Shown: positions 33,896 to 42,089, counted from the stretch's first letter. The stretch is DNA of 43,771 nucleotides from an uncultured Pseudomonadota bacterium (GCA_902790255.1 CADARG010000012.1:1-43771), one strand, 5' to 3'. The notes: generated by a model not told the origin, from the sequence alone. Made by a program: numbers and translations.

Positions 33896-34867
33896 ATGAA
33901 ACTTAATTTAATAACTTTATGTTCGGTTTGCTGTACTTTGTTATGCGGAAATGTTTTAGCAAGAGATATTGAACAAAAACCATCCCAACAATCACTTATA
34001 TCGACGCCGAGTGAAAAAAGAGAAGCTGCTGAGAAGTTATTTAATGCCGTAAAAACGGGAGATGTCGATACAGTCAAATCACTAATAGAAGATCCATATT
34101 TTTCCAATCTTATTCACAAAAAAGATAATTCTAGAGGAACAATCTTGGAAACTATAGTGAAAAACGGCCAAAGTGATATATTAGACCTGATATTGCAACG
34201 CAGATATGATTACCATATCAATGTCAATTCTATAACGTCGGACTATAAGACAATGTTGACAATAGCAGCAGAAAACGGAGACGAAAATACGGTACGAGTA
34301 TTGCTGAAATATTCGGCTTATCCCAACGTGTGTGATGTGTCAGCAAAAGGAATGGCAAAATCACCTCTTATACTAGCAGCGGAAAAGGGCTATACTGAGA
34401 TAGTAAAAATGCTGTTAGACAATAAAAAAACAAACCTCAATCAACAGGATGGCATCGGTCAAACAGCTTTGATGTTAGCCATAAAAAAAGGACATGCCCA
34501 AATAGCTAAAATGTTGTTGGACAGCGGAGCAAAAATCAACATAAAAGATAAACTCAAACAAACGGCTTTAGATTATGCGAAAAGAAATCCTGAAATGACC
34601 GAGTTATTAACAGAATATATGGGAAATAATGAGAAAAAAGGCAGTAAAAATATAATCAAGTGGGCGCAAAACAAAATTACTGAGAAAAAAAGGAAACGCG
34701 CTGAATCCCGTGAAAATTTCGATCCAAATGGTGATGTGAAGAAAAGAAAATTAGTTTCAGAGTCGAACGACAAAGATAGGAATTTTGAAAAATCTGACCC
34801 GGCTTTTCGTGATAACGACATAAAACCAGGGGCAGATATAGATGGCATACTTTCAGTTAAAGAATAG
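33896..34867 (+). CDS. Secreted ankyrin-repeat protein
   Basis: The 323-residue product has a signal peptide (MKLNLITLCSVCCTLLCG, cleavage after VLA) very like that of the protein at 25426. Residues 50-245 hold about five ankyrin repeats (AAENGDENTVRVLLKYSAYPNV, LAAEKGYTEIVKMLLDNKK, GQTALMLAIKKGHAQIAKML, LDSGAKINIKDKLKQTALD). The C-terminal 75 residues are highly charged and basic (KKRKLVSE, KKRKRAES-like), with features of a eukaryotic nuclear-localisation signal, and end in an acidic tail. Export plus ankyrin plus NLS-like basic clusters suggests a host-directed effector (inference). ATG 33896 is preceded by GGAGAAAAAA. Confidence 0.78.
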   Translation: MKLNLITLCSVCCTLLCGNVLARDIEQKPSQQSLISTPSEKREAAEKLFNAVKTGDVDTVKSLIEDPYFSNLIHKKDNSRGTILETIVKNGQSDILDLILQRRYDYHINVNSITSDYKTMLTIAAENGDENTVRVLLKYSAYPNVCDVSAKGMAKSPLILAAEKGYTEIVKMLLDNKKTNLNQQDGIGQTALMLAIKKGHAQIAKMLLDSGAKINIKDKLKQTALDYAKRNPEMTELLTEYMGNNEKKGSKNIIKWAQNKITEKKRKRAESRENFDPNGDVKKRKLVSESNDKDRNFEKSDPAFRDNDIKPGADIDGILSVKE

Positions 34868-34875
34868 AAGTACTC

Positions 34876-34899
34876 AGGCAGCCTCTTCCCAGGTTGCCT
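34876..34899 (+). terminator. Hairpin terminator after the ankyrin gene
   Basis: AGGCAGCC pairs with GGTTGCCT (34876-34899) around TCTTCCCA. The following ATTT is a weak T-run. Confidence 0.6.
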
Positions 34900-35031
34900 A
34901 TTTAAAACTTGCCTTCGTGAACAACAAATGTAAAAAATCAAAAAAAATGAAGAAAAATTATTAAAAAATTTACGAATAATTAACTTATTCCTTGTAAAAT
35001 AAATTATAATATTTAGCAAATGGAGAGAAAT

Positions 35032-35802
35032 ATGAATGATAAACAAACAACAAACGCGCTGATATCCTTTCAATCGACGGTCAACGGAAAATGGAAAGTT
35101 TTCTGCATGGCTCTGGCATTGATGTATATAGGAGATGTAATGGCAGAGGGCGGTCCGTCACTCGACGAGGTAAAGACGGCCATAAAGGAACTGAATGATT
35201 CAACGGAACAGTATAAAAAACAATTATCAGATATTTTAAAAAATATATCTCAAAATAGTTCAGAGAATACATCTCAAGAGCAGAAAAAAAAATATAGTTC
35301 AGGGAATACATCTCAAGAGCAGAGAAAAGAATATAACAAATTACTAGCAACTATACATTTCGGAATATATTCTAGGGTTTCTGATTTTCTTGAAAGTTCG
35401 AATTTCGATATCGATGCTCATTATCCTGGAATGTACAACGATGAAACGGCATTAATCTTTGCGGTAAGAAAAAATAACCTAGACATCGCTGAACTGCTAA
35501 TTAAAAAAGGTGCCGACGTAAACTTAAAAACAAATGGCAATTCAGCCCTAAGTCTGACTATTGATTCAGAAGGTATTGTAAACAAAGGAATGTTGGAACT
35601 GTTATTAAAAAATGGCGCTAATCCTAACATAACATCAGGACCAGATGAGGAAACTCTTTTGCTGAAAATAGCCAAGGGCTCCAAAAAATCTGAGAATGCT
35701 GCTGCAGTGAAATTATTGACTGAATACGGGGCAGATTTTGACATCAAAGACAAGTACGGTAAAACACCTCAACAATATGGTCTTCAACCTCCAAAAAATT
35801 AA
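35032..35802 (+). CDS. Secreted ankyrin-repeat protein with coiled-coil N-terminus
   Basis: The product of about 256 residues has a long, late signal sequence (KWKVFCMALALMYIGDVMA, cleavage before EGG) after a polar N-terminus. A helical, Gln/Ser-rich part follows with a short tandem repeat (NTSQEQKKKYSSG / NTSQEQRKEYN). The second half has three to four ankyrin repeats (ETALIFAVRKNNLDIAELLI, KKGADVNLKT, GMLELLLKNGANPNI, AAVKLLTEYGADFDIKDKYG). ATG 35032 has GGAGAG upstream; ATG 35020 is possible. Its position 165 bases after another ankyrin gene suggests a cluster of related exported proteins. Confidence 0.72.
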   Translation: MNDKQTTNALISFQSTVNGKWKVFCMALALMYIGDVMAEGGPSLDEVKTAIKELNDSTEQYKKQLSDILKNISQNSSENTSQEQKKKYSSGNTSQEQRKEYNKLLATIHFGIYSRVSDFLESSNFDIDAHYPGMYNDETALIFAVRKNNLDIAELLIKKGADVNLKTNGNSALSLTIDSEGIVNKGMLELLLKNGANPNITSGPDEETLLLKIAKGSKKSENAAAVKLLTEYGADFDIKDKYGKTPQQYGLQPPKN

Positions 35803-35835
35803 AGGAGAACTACATAAAGAATCTTTGACAACCCG

Positions 35836-35859
35836 AGGGGTGGCTTATAAGCCACCCCT
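35836..35859. terminator. Perfect hairpin between convergent genes
   Basis: AGGGGTGGCT pairs exactly with AGCCACCCCT around TATA. It lies between the ends of two convergent genes. It has no T-tract on either strand, so it may work as a bidirectional mRNA 3' end with help from other factors. Confidence 0.6.
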
Positions 35860-35879
35860 ATTGTATCTGGAAAACTTTT

Positions 35880-36737
35880 TTAATCCAATTCCATCACGGT
35901 GATTTTTCCGAATTTCGCGGATAGGTCATCGATGTGATGCAAGATGTAGTACATAGGGTCGAGGTCGGGAGTATCCAAATCCAACACCGCTCCCCAGTCC
36001 GTGCGACTATGATGAGCAGCGATCATTTTCGCAACCATCTCAAATCCCGCCGCCATGCAGGTTGAAAATCCCCACTGCGAGTGCGTCAGCCATTTTTTCT
36101 GGAAATCCGTGTTGAATCCAATCACTCCCGAATTCAAATCGATGGTATATTCCCAGATTTTCCCGAAATCGTGCAAAATGCAGGCGGCGTAGACTGTACT
36201 TTTGTCAATTTTTGGATGCTTTTCCATGAAATCCTCCGCGATTTCGAGGCATTCAAAAGTATGCTGTAAAAGTCCGCCGAGATAATTATGGTGAATTGAT
36301 TTCGCCGCTGGAGCAACTTTAAAGGCCTCGGAATAATCTTTTATCAATCCGGAAACAAAATTTCTGAGTTTATCGTCCTTAATTAATTCGACGTAAACCT
36401 GAACTGCAGCAAAAATTTCTTCTCGCTGTTGCTCTGAAAGACCTATTTTACCCTCTTTGACTAGGACAAAATCGTGAATAACGTAGTCCGAATAGTTCGC
36501 AGGTAGGTCGTATTTCATTAATTTTATCGTATTGCCGCTCCTGAAAATCTTCTCATCGGGATATTTTCTCAGGTCATTGGACCACATCACCGCCGAAAAA
36601 TTAAATTGTCCATCGGCAGATTTCAAATTTAAACGTCGATAATCATCTCCTCGCTTAGTTTTTTGCAGAGAAGAAGAAACTATCATCAACTCAGCCAATC
36701 TTAAATCCGGCTTCTCAAAATCTTTAAAACTATCCAT
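35880..36737 (-). CDS. YhaM-like OB-fold/HD-domain 3'-5' exoribonuclease
   Basis: The 285-residue product has an N-terminal OB-fold (ELMIVSSSLQKTKRGDDYRRLNL, FNFSAVMWSND) and a C-terminal HD domain with metal-ligand motifs: HHNYLGGLLQHTFECLEIAE, AACILHDFGKIWEY, THSQWGF, AAHHSRTDWG and YILHHIDDLSAKFG. This order and spacing match YhaM, a 3'-5' exoribonuclease known from Firmicutes that trims RNA ends and may act on DNA. YhaM has usually about 310 residues. Such a gene in an alphaproteobacterial setting suggests lateral transfer or an unrecognised family branch. It starts 18 bases after the asd stop and is probably co-transcribed with asd. Confidence 0.75.
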   Translation of the reverse strand: MDSFKDFEKPDLRLAELMIVSSSLQKTKRGDDYRRLNLKSADGQFNFSAVMWSNDLRKYPDEKIFRSGNTIKLMKYDLPANYSDYVIHDFVLVKEGKIGLSEQQREEIFAAVQVYVELIKDDKLRNFVSGLIKDYSEAFKVAPAAKSIHHNYLGGLLQHTFECLEIAEDFMEKHPKIDKSTVYAACILHDFGKIWEYTIDLNSGVIGFNTDFQKKWLTHSQWGFSTCMAAGFEMVAKMIAAHHSRTDWGAVLDLDTPDLDPMYYILHHIDDLSAKFGKITVMELD

Positions 36738-36755
36738 TTTTTTCCTTACTTTGCT

Positions 36756-37808
36756 TTATTTTGCTTTGTACTTAAATGATCTCAGTTTTGGATCTATATC
36801 TATCAACAATTCCGCAATCTGTACACTGTTGAGAGCAGCTCCTTTTCGCAGATTATCTGCCACCGCCCAAAACATCAACCCTTTTTTGCTGGTGCAATCT
36901 CGACGAACTCGACTCACAAAAACCGCGTCCTCACCTTGAGCATCTAACGGAGTAGCAACCACATTTTCATCTCTGCGATCCAGGGTGAGAATTCCATCAA
37001 AATCATCAAAGGCTTGATAGGCCATATCGTCGGAGACCTCCTTAGTGAATTCGCAAACCACTGACATTCCATGCCCTATAAATACCGGAACCCTGACACA
37101 GGTAACCGCAATTTTTACATCTGTTTTCAAAATTTTACAAATTTCCGAGGAAATTTTATCTTCTTCCTCTGAAATACCGGAACCGTAAACATTTCCAATG
37201 GATGGAATCACGTTAAAAGCTATTTGCTTAGAGAATACATCATTAAATATTTCCCCTGAAGCAAGCACAGATTTTGTTTGATTGTACAATTCGTCGTTTG
37301 CTGCTTTGCCGGCACCTGACACCGCCTGATAAGTCGAAACCACGGCTCGCTTAATTGGCGCTATGGCAGACAAGGCTTTCAAAGACATCGCCAACGGAAC
37401 TGCCACACAATTTGGTGTCGCAATAATCCCCAACGGAGCCCCTTTTGACAAAGCCTTTGCATTTACCTCAGGAACAATCAAAGGAACTTTTGGATTCAAT
37501 CTGAAATACGAACCTTTGTCGATAATGGTACATCCGGCCTCTGCTACTTCTTTCGCGTGCTTTTGAGAAAATTTGGAACCTGCGCAAAATATCGCCAGAT
37601 CCACTTTTGAAAAATCCACCGACGAGAAACTTTGCACCCGTAGACTCTGATTTTTAAAAGATACACTCTTGCCAACCGACTTTTCTGAAGCTACCGCAAA
37701 AATCTTTTCAACGGGAAAATCTCTCTCTGCCAAAATTTTCAGAGTATTATTTCCAGCGTTCCCCGTAGCTCCCACTACAGCAACATTGTACCTTCTTGAA
37801 TTCCTCAT
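36756..37808 (-). CDS. asd: Aspartate-semialdehyde dehydrogenase
   Basis: Asd reduces aspartyl phosphate to aspartate semialdehyde, the branch point to lysine, diaminopimelate, threonine and methionine. DAP is needed for the peptidoglycan made by PBP1A. The 350-residue product has the NADP-binding VAVVGATGNAGNNTLKIL, VEKIFAVASEKS, the active-site Cys in IIATPNCVAVPLAMSLK, YQAVSGAGK and the substrate-region RVPVFIGHGMSVV (His/Arg). The start is set at ATG 37808 with GAGGGG upstream; an in-frame extension of 31 residues is not family-like. YhaM-like gene follows in the same operon; rarA is divergent. Confidence 0.94.
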   Translation of the reverse strand: MRNSRRYNVAVVGATGNAGNNTLKILAERDFPVEKIFAVASEKSVGKSVSFKNQSLRVQSFSSVDFSKVDLAIFCAGSKFSQKHAKEVAEAGCTIIDKGSYFRLNPKVPLIVPEVNAKALSKGAPLGIIATPNCVAVPLAMSLKALSAIAPIKRAVVSTYQAVSGAGKAANDELYNQTKSVLASGEIFNDVFSKQIAFNVIPSIGNVYGSGISEEEDKISSEICKILKTDVKIAVTCVRVPVFIGHGMSVVCEFTKEVSDDMAYQAFDDFDGILTLDRRDENVVATPLDAQGEDAVFVSRVRRDCTSKKGLMFWAVADNLRKGAALNSVQIAELLIDIDPKLRSFKYKAK

Positions 37809-37913
37809 TCGCCCCTCTAAACAAAAGCTCTCATTGATTTTAGGCTTTATTTCGGATAACATAAAGTGGTTTGTTTGAAAAAAATTTTTATCAAAAATCA
37901 TTGAAGGTAGAAT

Positions 37914-39155
37914 TTGCAGTTGTTTGGTACATTGGCTCCGTTGGCCGACAGGATTCGTCCCGGGGATTTTGATGAAATTATCGGGCAGTCGTTAGAAAAT
38001 CAGATTTCTGCAGTTGAGAATCTGCAGTCGTTGATTTTGTGGGGACCGCCGGGATCGGGCAAGACTTCTTTCGCGAAAATCATAGCAAAAAAAAGCAAAC
38101 TACACTTCGAAGAAACTTCTGCCGTAATGCATTCCACTTTGAAATTCAAGTCGATTTTTGAACAGCTGGACTCCAATCTCTTGTCAAAAACCATTTTGCT
38201 TGTAGACGAAATTCATCATCTCAACAAAAGCCAGCAGGATATATTTTTACCGCATTTGGAAAACGGTTCACTAATTCTGATCGGAACAACAACAGAAAAT
38301 CCATCCTTCGAGCTGCGCCCTGCTCTTCTCTCTCGGTGCAAAGTTATAACTTTCGATCGGTTGCAGCTAGACGATTTGGACAAAATCCTGCAGCGCGCGG
38401 AAAATTTCATGAAGAAGAAACTGCCTTTGACTCCCGAGGCACGGCAGCATTTATGTTTGATGTCGGACGGAGACGGAAGGTATCTGTTGAATCGCGCCGA
38501 GGAACTTTTCAATTTGAACACCTCCGAAAAATTAGACGTTGAAAAATTGAAAAAGTTTTCCCCAAAACGCGCCGCTGTATACGACAAAGGAAACGAGGAA
38601 CATTACAATCTGATCAGTGCACTGCACAAGTCACTGCGGGGTTCGGACGTCGATGCGGCACTATACTGGATGCACCGAATGCTGCAAGGAGGGGAAGAGC
38701 CGCTCTACATTCTGCGCCGACTAATTCGATTCGCGAGCGAAGATGTCGGAATGGCCGATCCAAACGCTTTGGTTCAAGCGTTATCTGCGCATAAGGCTTA
38801 CACAATTTTGGGATCGCCCGAAGGAGAACTTGCCATCGCCCATGCGGTAATCTATCTGGCAACTGCCCCGAAATCCAACGCCGCAGAAGTCGCTTTTTTC
38901 AAATCTCAAAAAGCTGCAAAATTTTACGGATCGCTTCCTGTGCCGAAAAAAATCCGCAACGCTCCGACAAAATTGATGAAAGAGTTGGATTACAACAAGG
39001 GGTACGTTTACGATCACGACACAGAAAACGCATTTGCTGGAACAAATTTCTTCCCGGATGAACTCTCTCGCAAAAAATTCTACGAACCCAACGAGCGCGG
39101 CTTCGAGCGGGAAATCAAAAAACGCATCGATTGGTGGGATAAGAGAAGAAAGTAA
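37914..39155 (+). CDS. rarA: Replication-associated recombination ATPase RarA (MgsA)
   Basis: RarA is an AAA+ clamp-loader-like ATPase that acts at stalled replication forks. The 413-residue product has LADRIRPGDFDEIIGQ, Walker A ILWGPPGSGKTSFAK, Walker B ILLVDEIHHLNKSQQD, sensor 1 LIGTTTENPSFEL, arginine-finger ALLSRCKV and the C-terminal MgsA domain (ALHKSLRGSDVDAALYWMHRML, RRLIRFASEDVGMADPNAL, KYYGSLPVPKKIRNAPT-like). The start is TTG 37914 with AAGGTAG upstream. Its last 80 bases recur at 39997-40077 as a relic in the spacer between two DUF2628 genes. Confidence 0.93.
   Translation: MQLFGTLAPLADRIRPGDFDEIIGQSLENQISAVENLQSLILWGPPGSGKTSFAKIIAKKSKLHFEETSAVMHSTLKFKSIFEQLDSNLLSKTILLVDEIHHLNKSQQDIFLPHLENGSLILIGTTTENPSFELRPALLSRCKVITFDRLQLDDLDKILQRAENFMKKKLPLTPEARQHLCLMSDGDGRYLLNRAEELFNLNTSEKLDVEKLKKFSPKRAAVYDKGNEEHYNLISALHKSLRGSDVDAALYWMHRMLQGGEEPLYILRRLIRFASEDVGMADPNALVQALSAHKAYTILGSPEGELAIAHAVIYLATAPKSNAAEVAFFKSQKAAKFYGSLPVPKKIRNAPTKLMKELDYNKGYVYDHDTENAFAGTNFFPDELSRKKFYEPNERGFEREIKKRIDWWDKRRK
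39075..39155 (+). repeat. rarA 3'-end repeat, original copy
   Basis: The last 27 codons of rarA, including the stop TAA. It recurs with few changes 922 bases downstream and marks the left edge of a duplicated unit. Confidence 0.9.
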
Positions 39156-39192
39156 GAATTATTCAAAAATTCAACTCGTTCGGCAAAAAATA

Positions 39193-39221
39193 TTGACAAT
39201 AAAGTTTTTTTATGGCATCAT
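39193..39221 (+). promoter_or_regulatory. Candidate promoter of the first DUF2628 gene
   Basis: ATATTGACAATAAAGT with TTGACA at 39193-39198 and a weak -10 (CATCAT, 39216-39221). The same ATATTGACAATAAAGT occurs before the second paralogue (TTGACA at 40095-40100), so the promoter was copied with the gene. Confidence 0.45.
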
Positions 39222-39254
39222 TTAATCGTTAGATGGGTTATACAGGGGAAAGAA

Positions 39255-39995
39255 ATGACTGAAAAAATCAAAGAATCCCGCAAAACAGAAGACAGAGGTC
39301 GCTATGAGGCAGAACATCTCGAAAGCGAAGAGGAATATTATATAAAGGCCTTTAAACGTCTGGATAAAACAGGAAAGCATACTTGGAACTGGGCTGCGTG
39401 TATTTTTGGGTGTTCGTGGATGGCTTATAGAAAAATGTATCTTTATACATTATTTTTTATCCTCATAATTGTGGTTTTTAGACTTTGTGCCTTTTCACTT
39501 GTCTCATTTAATATGTACGGAACTTTCTTATCACCTGATTTGTTTAAGTATCAGCATCCGGTTTTATATCAATCAATCTTTGTTTGCTCGTGGGGGATCT
39601 GTTGCATATTTACGGGATATTTCGGAAACGCTCTGTATTACAACGCAATTAAGAAAAGAATTCGAAAGGGATATCATTTACTACAAAAATATTGTCCGAC
39701 ATCCATTCCGTCTGCGCTTGCTATCATTTATTGTCCACTTATCTGCTTTGCTGATTGGATAGCATACAAGTTGCAGCTCAAAACTGATGTCAAAAGTGAA
39801 GTTAATGAAGAAACTGTTCGAGCGTATTTAAATCCAAACAAAAAAATTCATATAGCCGTTAAAATCGCAAATGTTCTTGTGTGTTATATATTCTTGGTGG
39901 GACTATTTGTTGCCCCGGCAAAGAAAAATGAAAAGCAAGTGATGACCAAGAATGTTTCTGTCAGTCTGTTGTCTGAAGACAAGGCTCTCATGTAA
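39255..39995 (+). CDS. DUF2628 membrane protein, paralogue 1
   Basis: The 246-residue product is a DUF2628-type protein: an acidic N-terminus, the signature YYIKAFKRLDKTGKHTWNWA followed by CIFGCSWMAYRKMYLY, two or three TM segments (TLFFILIIVVFRLCAFSLV, SIFVCSWGICCIFTGYFG), GNALYYNAIKKRIRKGYHLL, and a last TM segment before a polar tail (IANVLVCYIFLVGLFVA). The family's function is unknown; it is common in inner membranes of proteobacteria. GGGGAAAG precedes ATG 39255. It is a close paralogue of the next gene, made by tandem duplication. Confidence 0.8.
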   Translation: MTEKIKESRKTEDRGRYEAEHLESEEEYYIKAFKRLDKTGKHTWNWAACIFGCSWMAYRKMYLYTLFFILIIVVFRLCAFSLVSFNMYGTFLSPDLFKYQHPVLYQSIFVCSWGICCIFTGYFGNALYYNAIKKRIRKGYHLLQKYCPTSIPSALAIIYCPLICFADWIAYKLQLKTDVKSEVNEETVRAYLNPNKKIHIAVKIANVLVCYIFLVGLFVAPAKKNEKQVMTKNVSVSLLSEDKALM

Positions 39996-39996
39996 G

Positions 39997-40077
39997 AAAT
40001 TCTACAAGCTGAACGAGCGAGGCTTCGAGCGGGAAATCAAAAAACGCATCGATTGGTGGGATAAGAGAAGAAAATAA
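39997..40077 (+). repeat. Relic copy of the rarA 3' end
   Basis: Offset by 922 bases from 39075-39155 and nearly identical over CTTCGAGCGGGAAATCAAAA and the following bases to the stop TAA. No start or upstream rarA sequence is present, so it is a non-coding scar of a tandem duplication. Confidence 0.92.
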
Positions 40078-40147
40078 CCCTATCGACAAAAATATTGACA
40101 ATAAAGTGATACCATAACGCGTTTTCATGAGAGTATGTGAGGGATAT

Positions 40148-40768
40148 ATGTCTGAGAGAGACAATGAATTCTGCGAAGTAGAAAGTAGAGAGTACTACGA
40201 AAAAGCATTGAACAAAAACGTCGAATATTATATAAAAGCCTTTAAACGCCTAGATGAAACGGGTAAGCATACTTGGAACTGGGCGGCGTTTTTCTTTGGA
40301 TCTTCGTGGTTGTTTTACCGCAAAATGTATCTTTGTGGTTTCATTATCTTTATGATAGAGAGATTTATCGTACGCTTCATGAGTGACAACAATATGATTT
40401 TTCCACTTTTTGTATTCTTGGGATTAAGATTACTGTGGGGGTACTTTGGGAATGCTTGGTACTACGATGTAGTGAAAGCAAGAATAGGTAAAGGCTATCA
40501 CTTATTGGATAAATATAGCCCGACATCCTTTACGTCTGGTATATCTTCATTTTTAGGATTTTTGGTTTGTTGGGCAGATCAAATATCTCTCAAAAAGCAG
40601 CTCAAAACTGAAACAGAATACAAAGTAAATACAGAATATAAAGTTAATGAAGAAACTATTCGTGCTTATTTGAATTCAGCAAGAGAAAATCCCGGCATTG
40701 TTAAGGCAGCAAATATAATCATTTGGTTATTCCTCTTCGTGGGACTTCTGTGTTATTCGGAGTTATAA
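40148..40768 (+). CDS. DUF2628 membrane protein, paralogue 2
   Basis: The 206-residue product is closely related to paralogue 1: EYYIKAFKRLDETGKHTWNW, FFFGSSWLFYRKMYLCGF, GNAWYYDVVKARIGKGYHLL, YSPTSFTSG and VNEETIRAYLN are shared or near-identical, while TM regions have diverged. A short in-frame duplication gives EYKVNTEYKVNEE before the last TM segment. The C-terminus stops right after that segment and lacks the polar tail of paralogue 1. ATG 40148 has GAGGG close upstream; ATG 40127 is an alternative. The rarA-tail relic and a copied TTGACA element precede it. Confidence 0.8.
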   Translation: MSERDNEFCEVESREYYEKALNKNVEYYIKAFKRLDETGKHTWNWAAFFFGSSWLFYRKMYLCGFIIFMIERFIVRFMSDNNMIFPLFVFLGLRLLWGYFGNAWYYDVVKARIGKGYHLLDKYSPTSFTSGISSFLGFLVCWADQISLKKQLKTETEYKVNTEYKVNEETIRAYLNSARENPGIVKAANIIIWLFLFVGLLCYSEL

Positions 40769-40965
40769 ATGTGACTCAAGAAGTTATGCCGAGGCAGAGC
40801 GACTTGTGGAAAAAATATCGGACAAAATCAAAGCAATTATTATTAAAAAATAGTATTCATTCCGAATTGAGAAGTAAGGGGAAGGATTCTCTCATCGATC
40901 GAGGGAATAAGCATAGTAAGTAACGCGCGGAAAAGGACTCAAAAATTTCTACAAATCCGCTATCC

Positions 40966-41838
40966 TCACCTAGTAAGAAAAACATTATGCAAATCGGATG
41001 AATGGAGCAATTCTTCCTTCGTCACTTGTTGCATCGGTTTATTTCTGACAGGTATTTTGAAAAATTTGAAACCGTAACTGTGCATTTGATCTATGAGTTG
41101 CACAACGTCTCCGTATTTTTCCATCGCGCTGACGGTCCACTCCATAACGATCTTCAGATTCGGAGAATTTTCTATTATTTTTCTCGCTCCGCGTAGTGCC
41201 AATACCTCGGCCCCTTCTATATCCATGCGAAGCCAATCGACATCTTTTAATTCGGGAAGATCGTTATCAAGGGAAACACATTGCACTTTTTTGGTCGCAG
41301 AAAAATCAAGTCCTCGTTTTATATGTCCTTCTCCGATATTTATGGTTGAAAATTTTAATCCACTTATAGAATCAGATACAAAATCAACACTTCCATTGTG
41401 ATCCGAGACTGCGACATTTTTCAGCATTACATTTTCTTCTAATCTATTGAATTCCAATGATAATTTGGCCATTCTATACACTTCATCATTGGCTTCATAT
41501 GAAAATATATGTCCATTTTTGCCTACGAGTTTTGATAACAAAGTCGTGTAATATCCGATATTTGCTCCGATTTCGATAACTGTCTCGGAGGGTTTAACAT
41601 TCTGCACGAAAAAATCTGTAATATCCTTTTCCCAAAAGGAATTGATACCTATTTCCTCAGATACTCGATCATTTCTTATTCCGGCAATCCAAAGATTGTT
41701 ATTGGTTTTGCTTAAAATATACGGGCTTTTCGGAATGAAATATTCGTAATATGTTATGTATCCGACACATATACATAACAGAAAGCATATTATGTATAGA
41801 TAGGTTTTAGTTAACAATTCCTTTGATTTGCGAGACAT
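40966..41838 (-). CDS. FkbM family SAM-dependent methyltransferase, membrane-anchored
   Basis: The product of about 290 residues has an N-terminal TM anchor (YLYIICFLLCICVGYITYY) and a Methyltransf_21/FkbM domain: motif I VIEIGANIGYYTTLLSKLVG, the acidic loop HIFSYEANDEVY, NVAVSDHNGSVDF, and VDWLRMDIEGAEVLALRGA, followed by VMEWT. FkbM enzymes O-methylate sugars of polysaccharides or natural products; a glycan (LPS/EPS) target is likely for an anchored enzyme. ATG 41838 is preceded by a run of nine G's (41843-41851) four bases away, the only purine-rich site present. An upstream ATG at 41853 overlaps the run and is in frame only at the present run length. Confidence 0.82.
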   Translation of the reverse strand: MSRKSKELLTKTYLYIICFLLCICVGYITYYEYFIPKSPYILSKTNNNLWIAGIRNDRVSEEIGINSFWEKDITDFFVQNVKPSETVIEIGANIGYYTTLLSKLVGKNGHIFSYEANDEVYRMAKLSLEFNRLEENVMLKNVAVSDHNGSVDFVSDSISGLKFSTINIGEGHIKRGLDFSATKKVQCVSLDNDLPELKDVDWLRMDIEGAEVLALRGARKIIENSPNLKIVMEWTVSAMEKYGDVVQLIDQMHSYGFKFFKIPVRNKPMQQVTKEELLHSSDLHNVFLTR

Positions 41839-41842
41839 ATGT

Positions 41843-41851
41843 CCCCCCCCC
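41843..41851. repeat. Homopolymeric G9/C9 tract at the fkbM-like start
   Basis: Nine C's on the plus strand (nine G's in the gene) lie between two possible in-frame ATGs at 41853 and 41838. Tracts of this length slip during replication. Slippage would change the frame from the first ATG or the ribosome-binding spacing of the second. A candidate phase-variation switch. Confidence 0.7.
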
Positions 41852-42014
41852 ATTTTATAAAATTTATCTAAATTATATCAAAAATTTATAACTAATGCTT
41901 TAATAATTTAAATACATTTGCATGTTTTTTCATCCATAAAGGAAATCACCGCACCAATTTCGACTGAATTTATCTTGATCGCTCGAAATTCGTGGTGTAT
42001 CATTGAGCAACTTT

Positions 42015-42089
42015 TGGGGTGTAGCCAAGTGGTAAGGCAACGGGTTTTGATCCCGTCATTCGTGGGTTCGAGTCCTACCACCCCAGCCA
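42015..42089 (+). tRNA. tRNA-Gln (TTG)
   Basis: Cloverleaf with acceptor stem TGGGGTG/CACCCCA, discriminator G73, encoded CCA at 42087-42089 and anticodon stem-loop ACGGG-TTTTGAT-CCCGT giving TTG. The U1-A72 pair is typical of tRNA-Gln. The tadA start codon lies 14 bases after its CCA. Confidence 0.95.

Noticed and set aside
40723-40923. 66-codon frame overlapping the end of DUF2628 paralogue 2
   Set aside because: It has no similarity to the tail of paralogue 1 and only a TTG start without a ribosome binding site. It could be a small gene or frameshifted tail, but I cannot support either.
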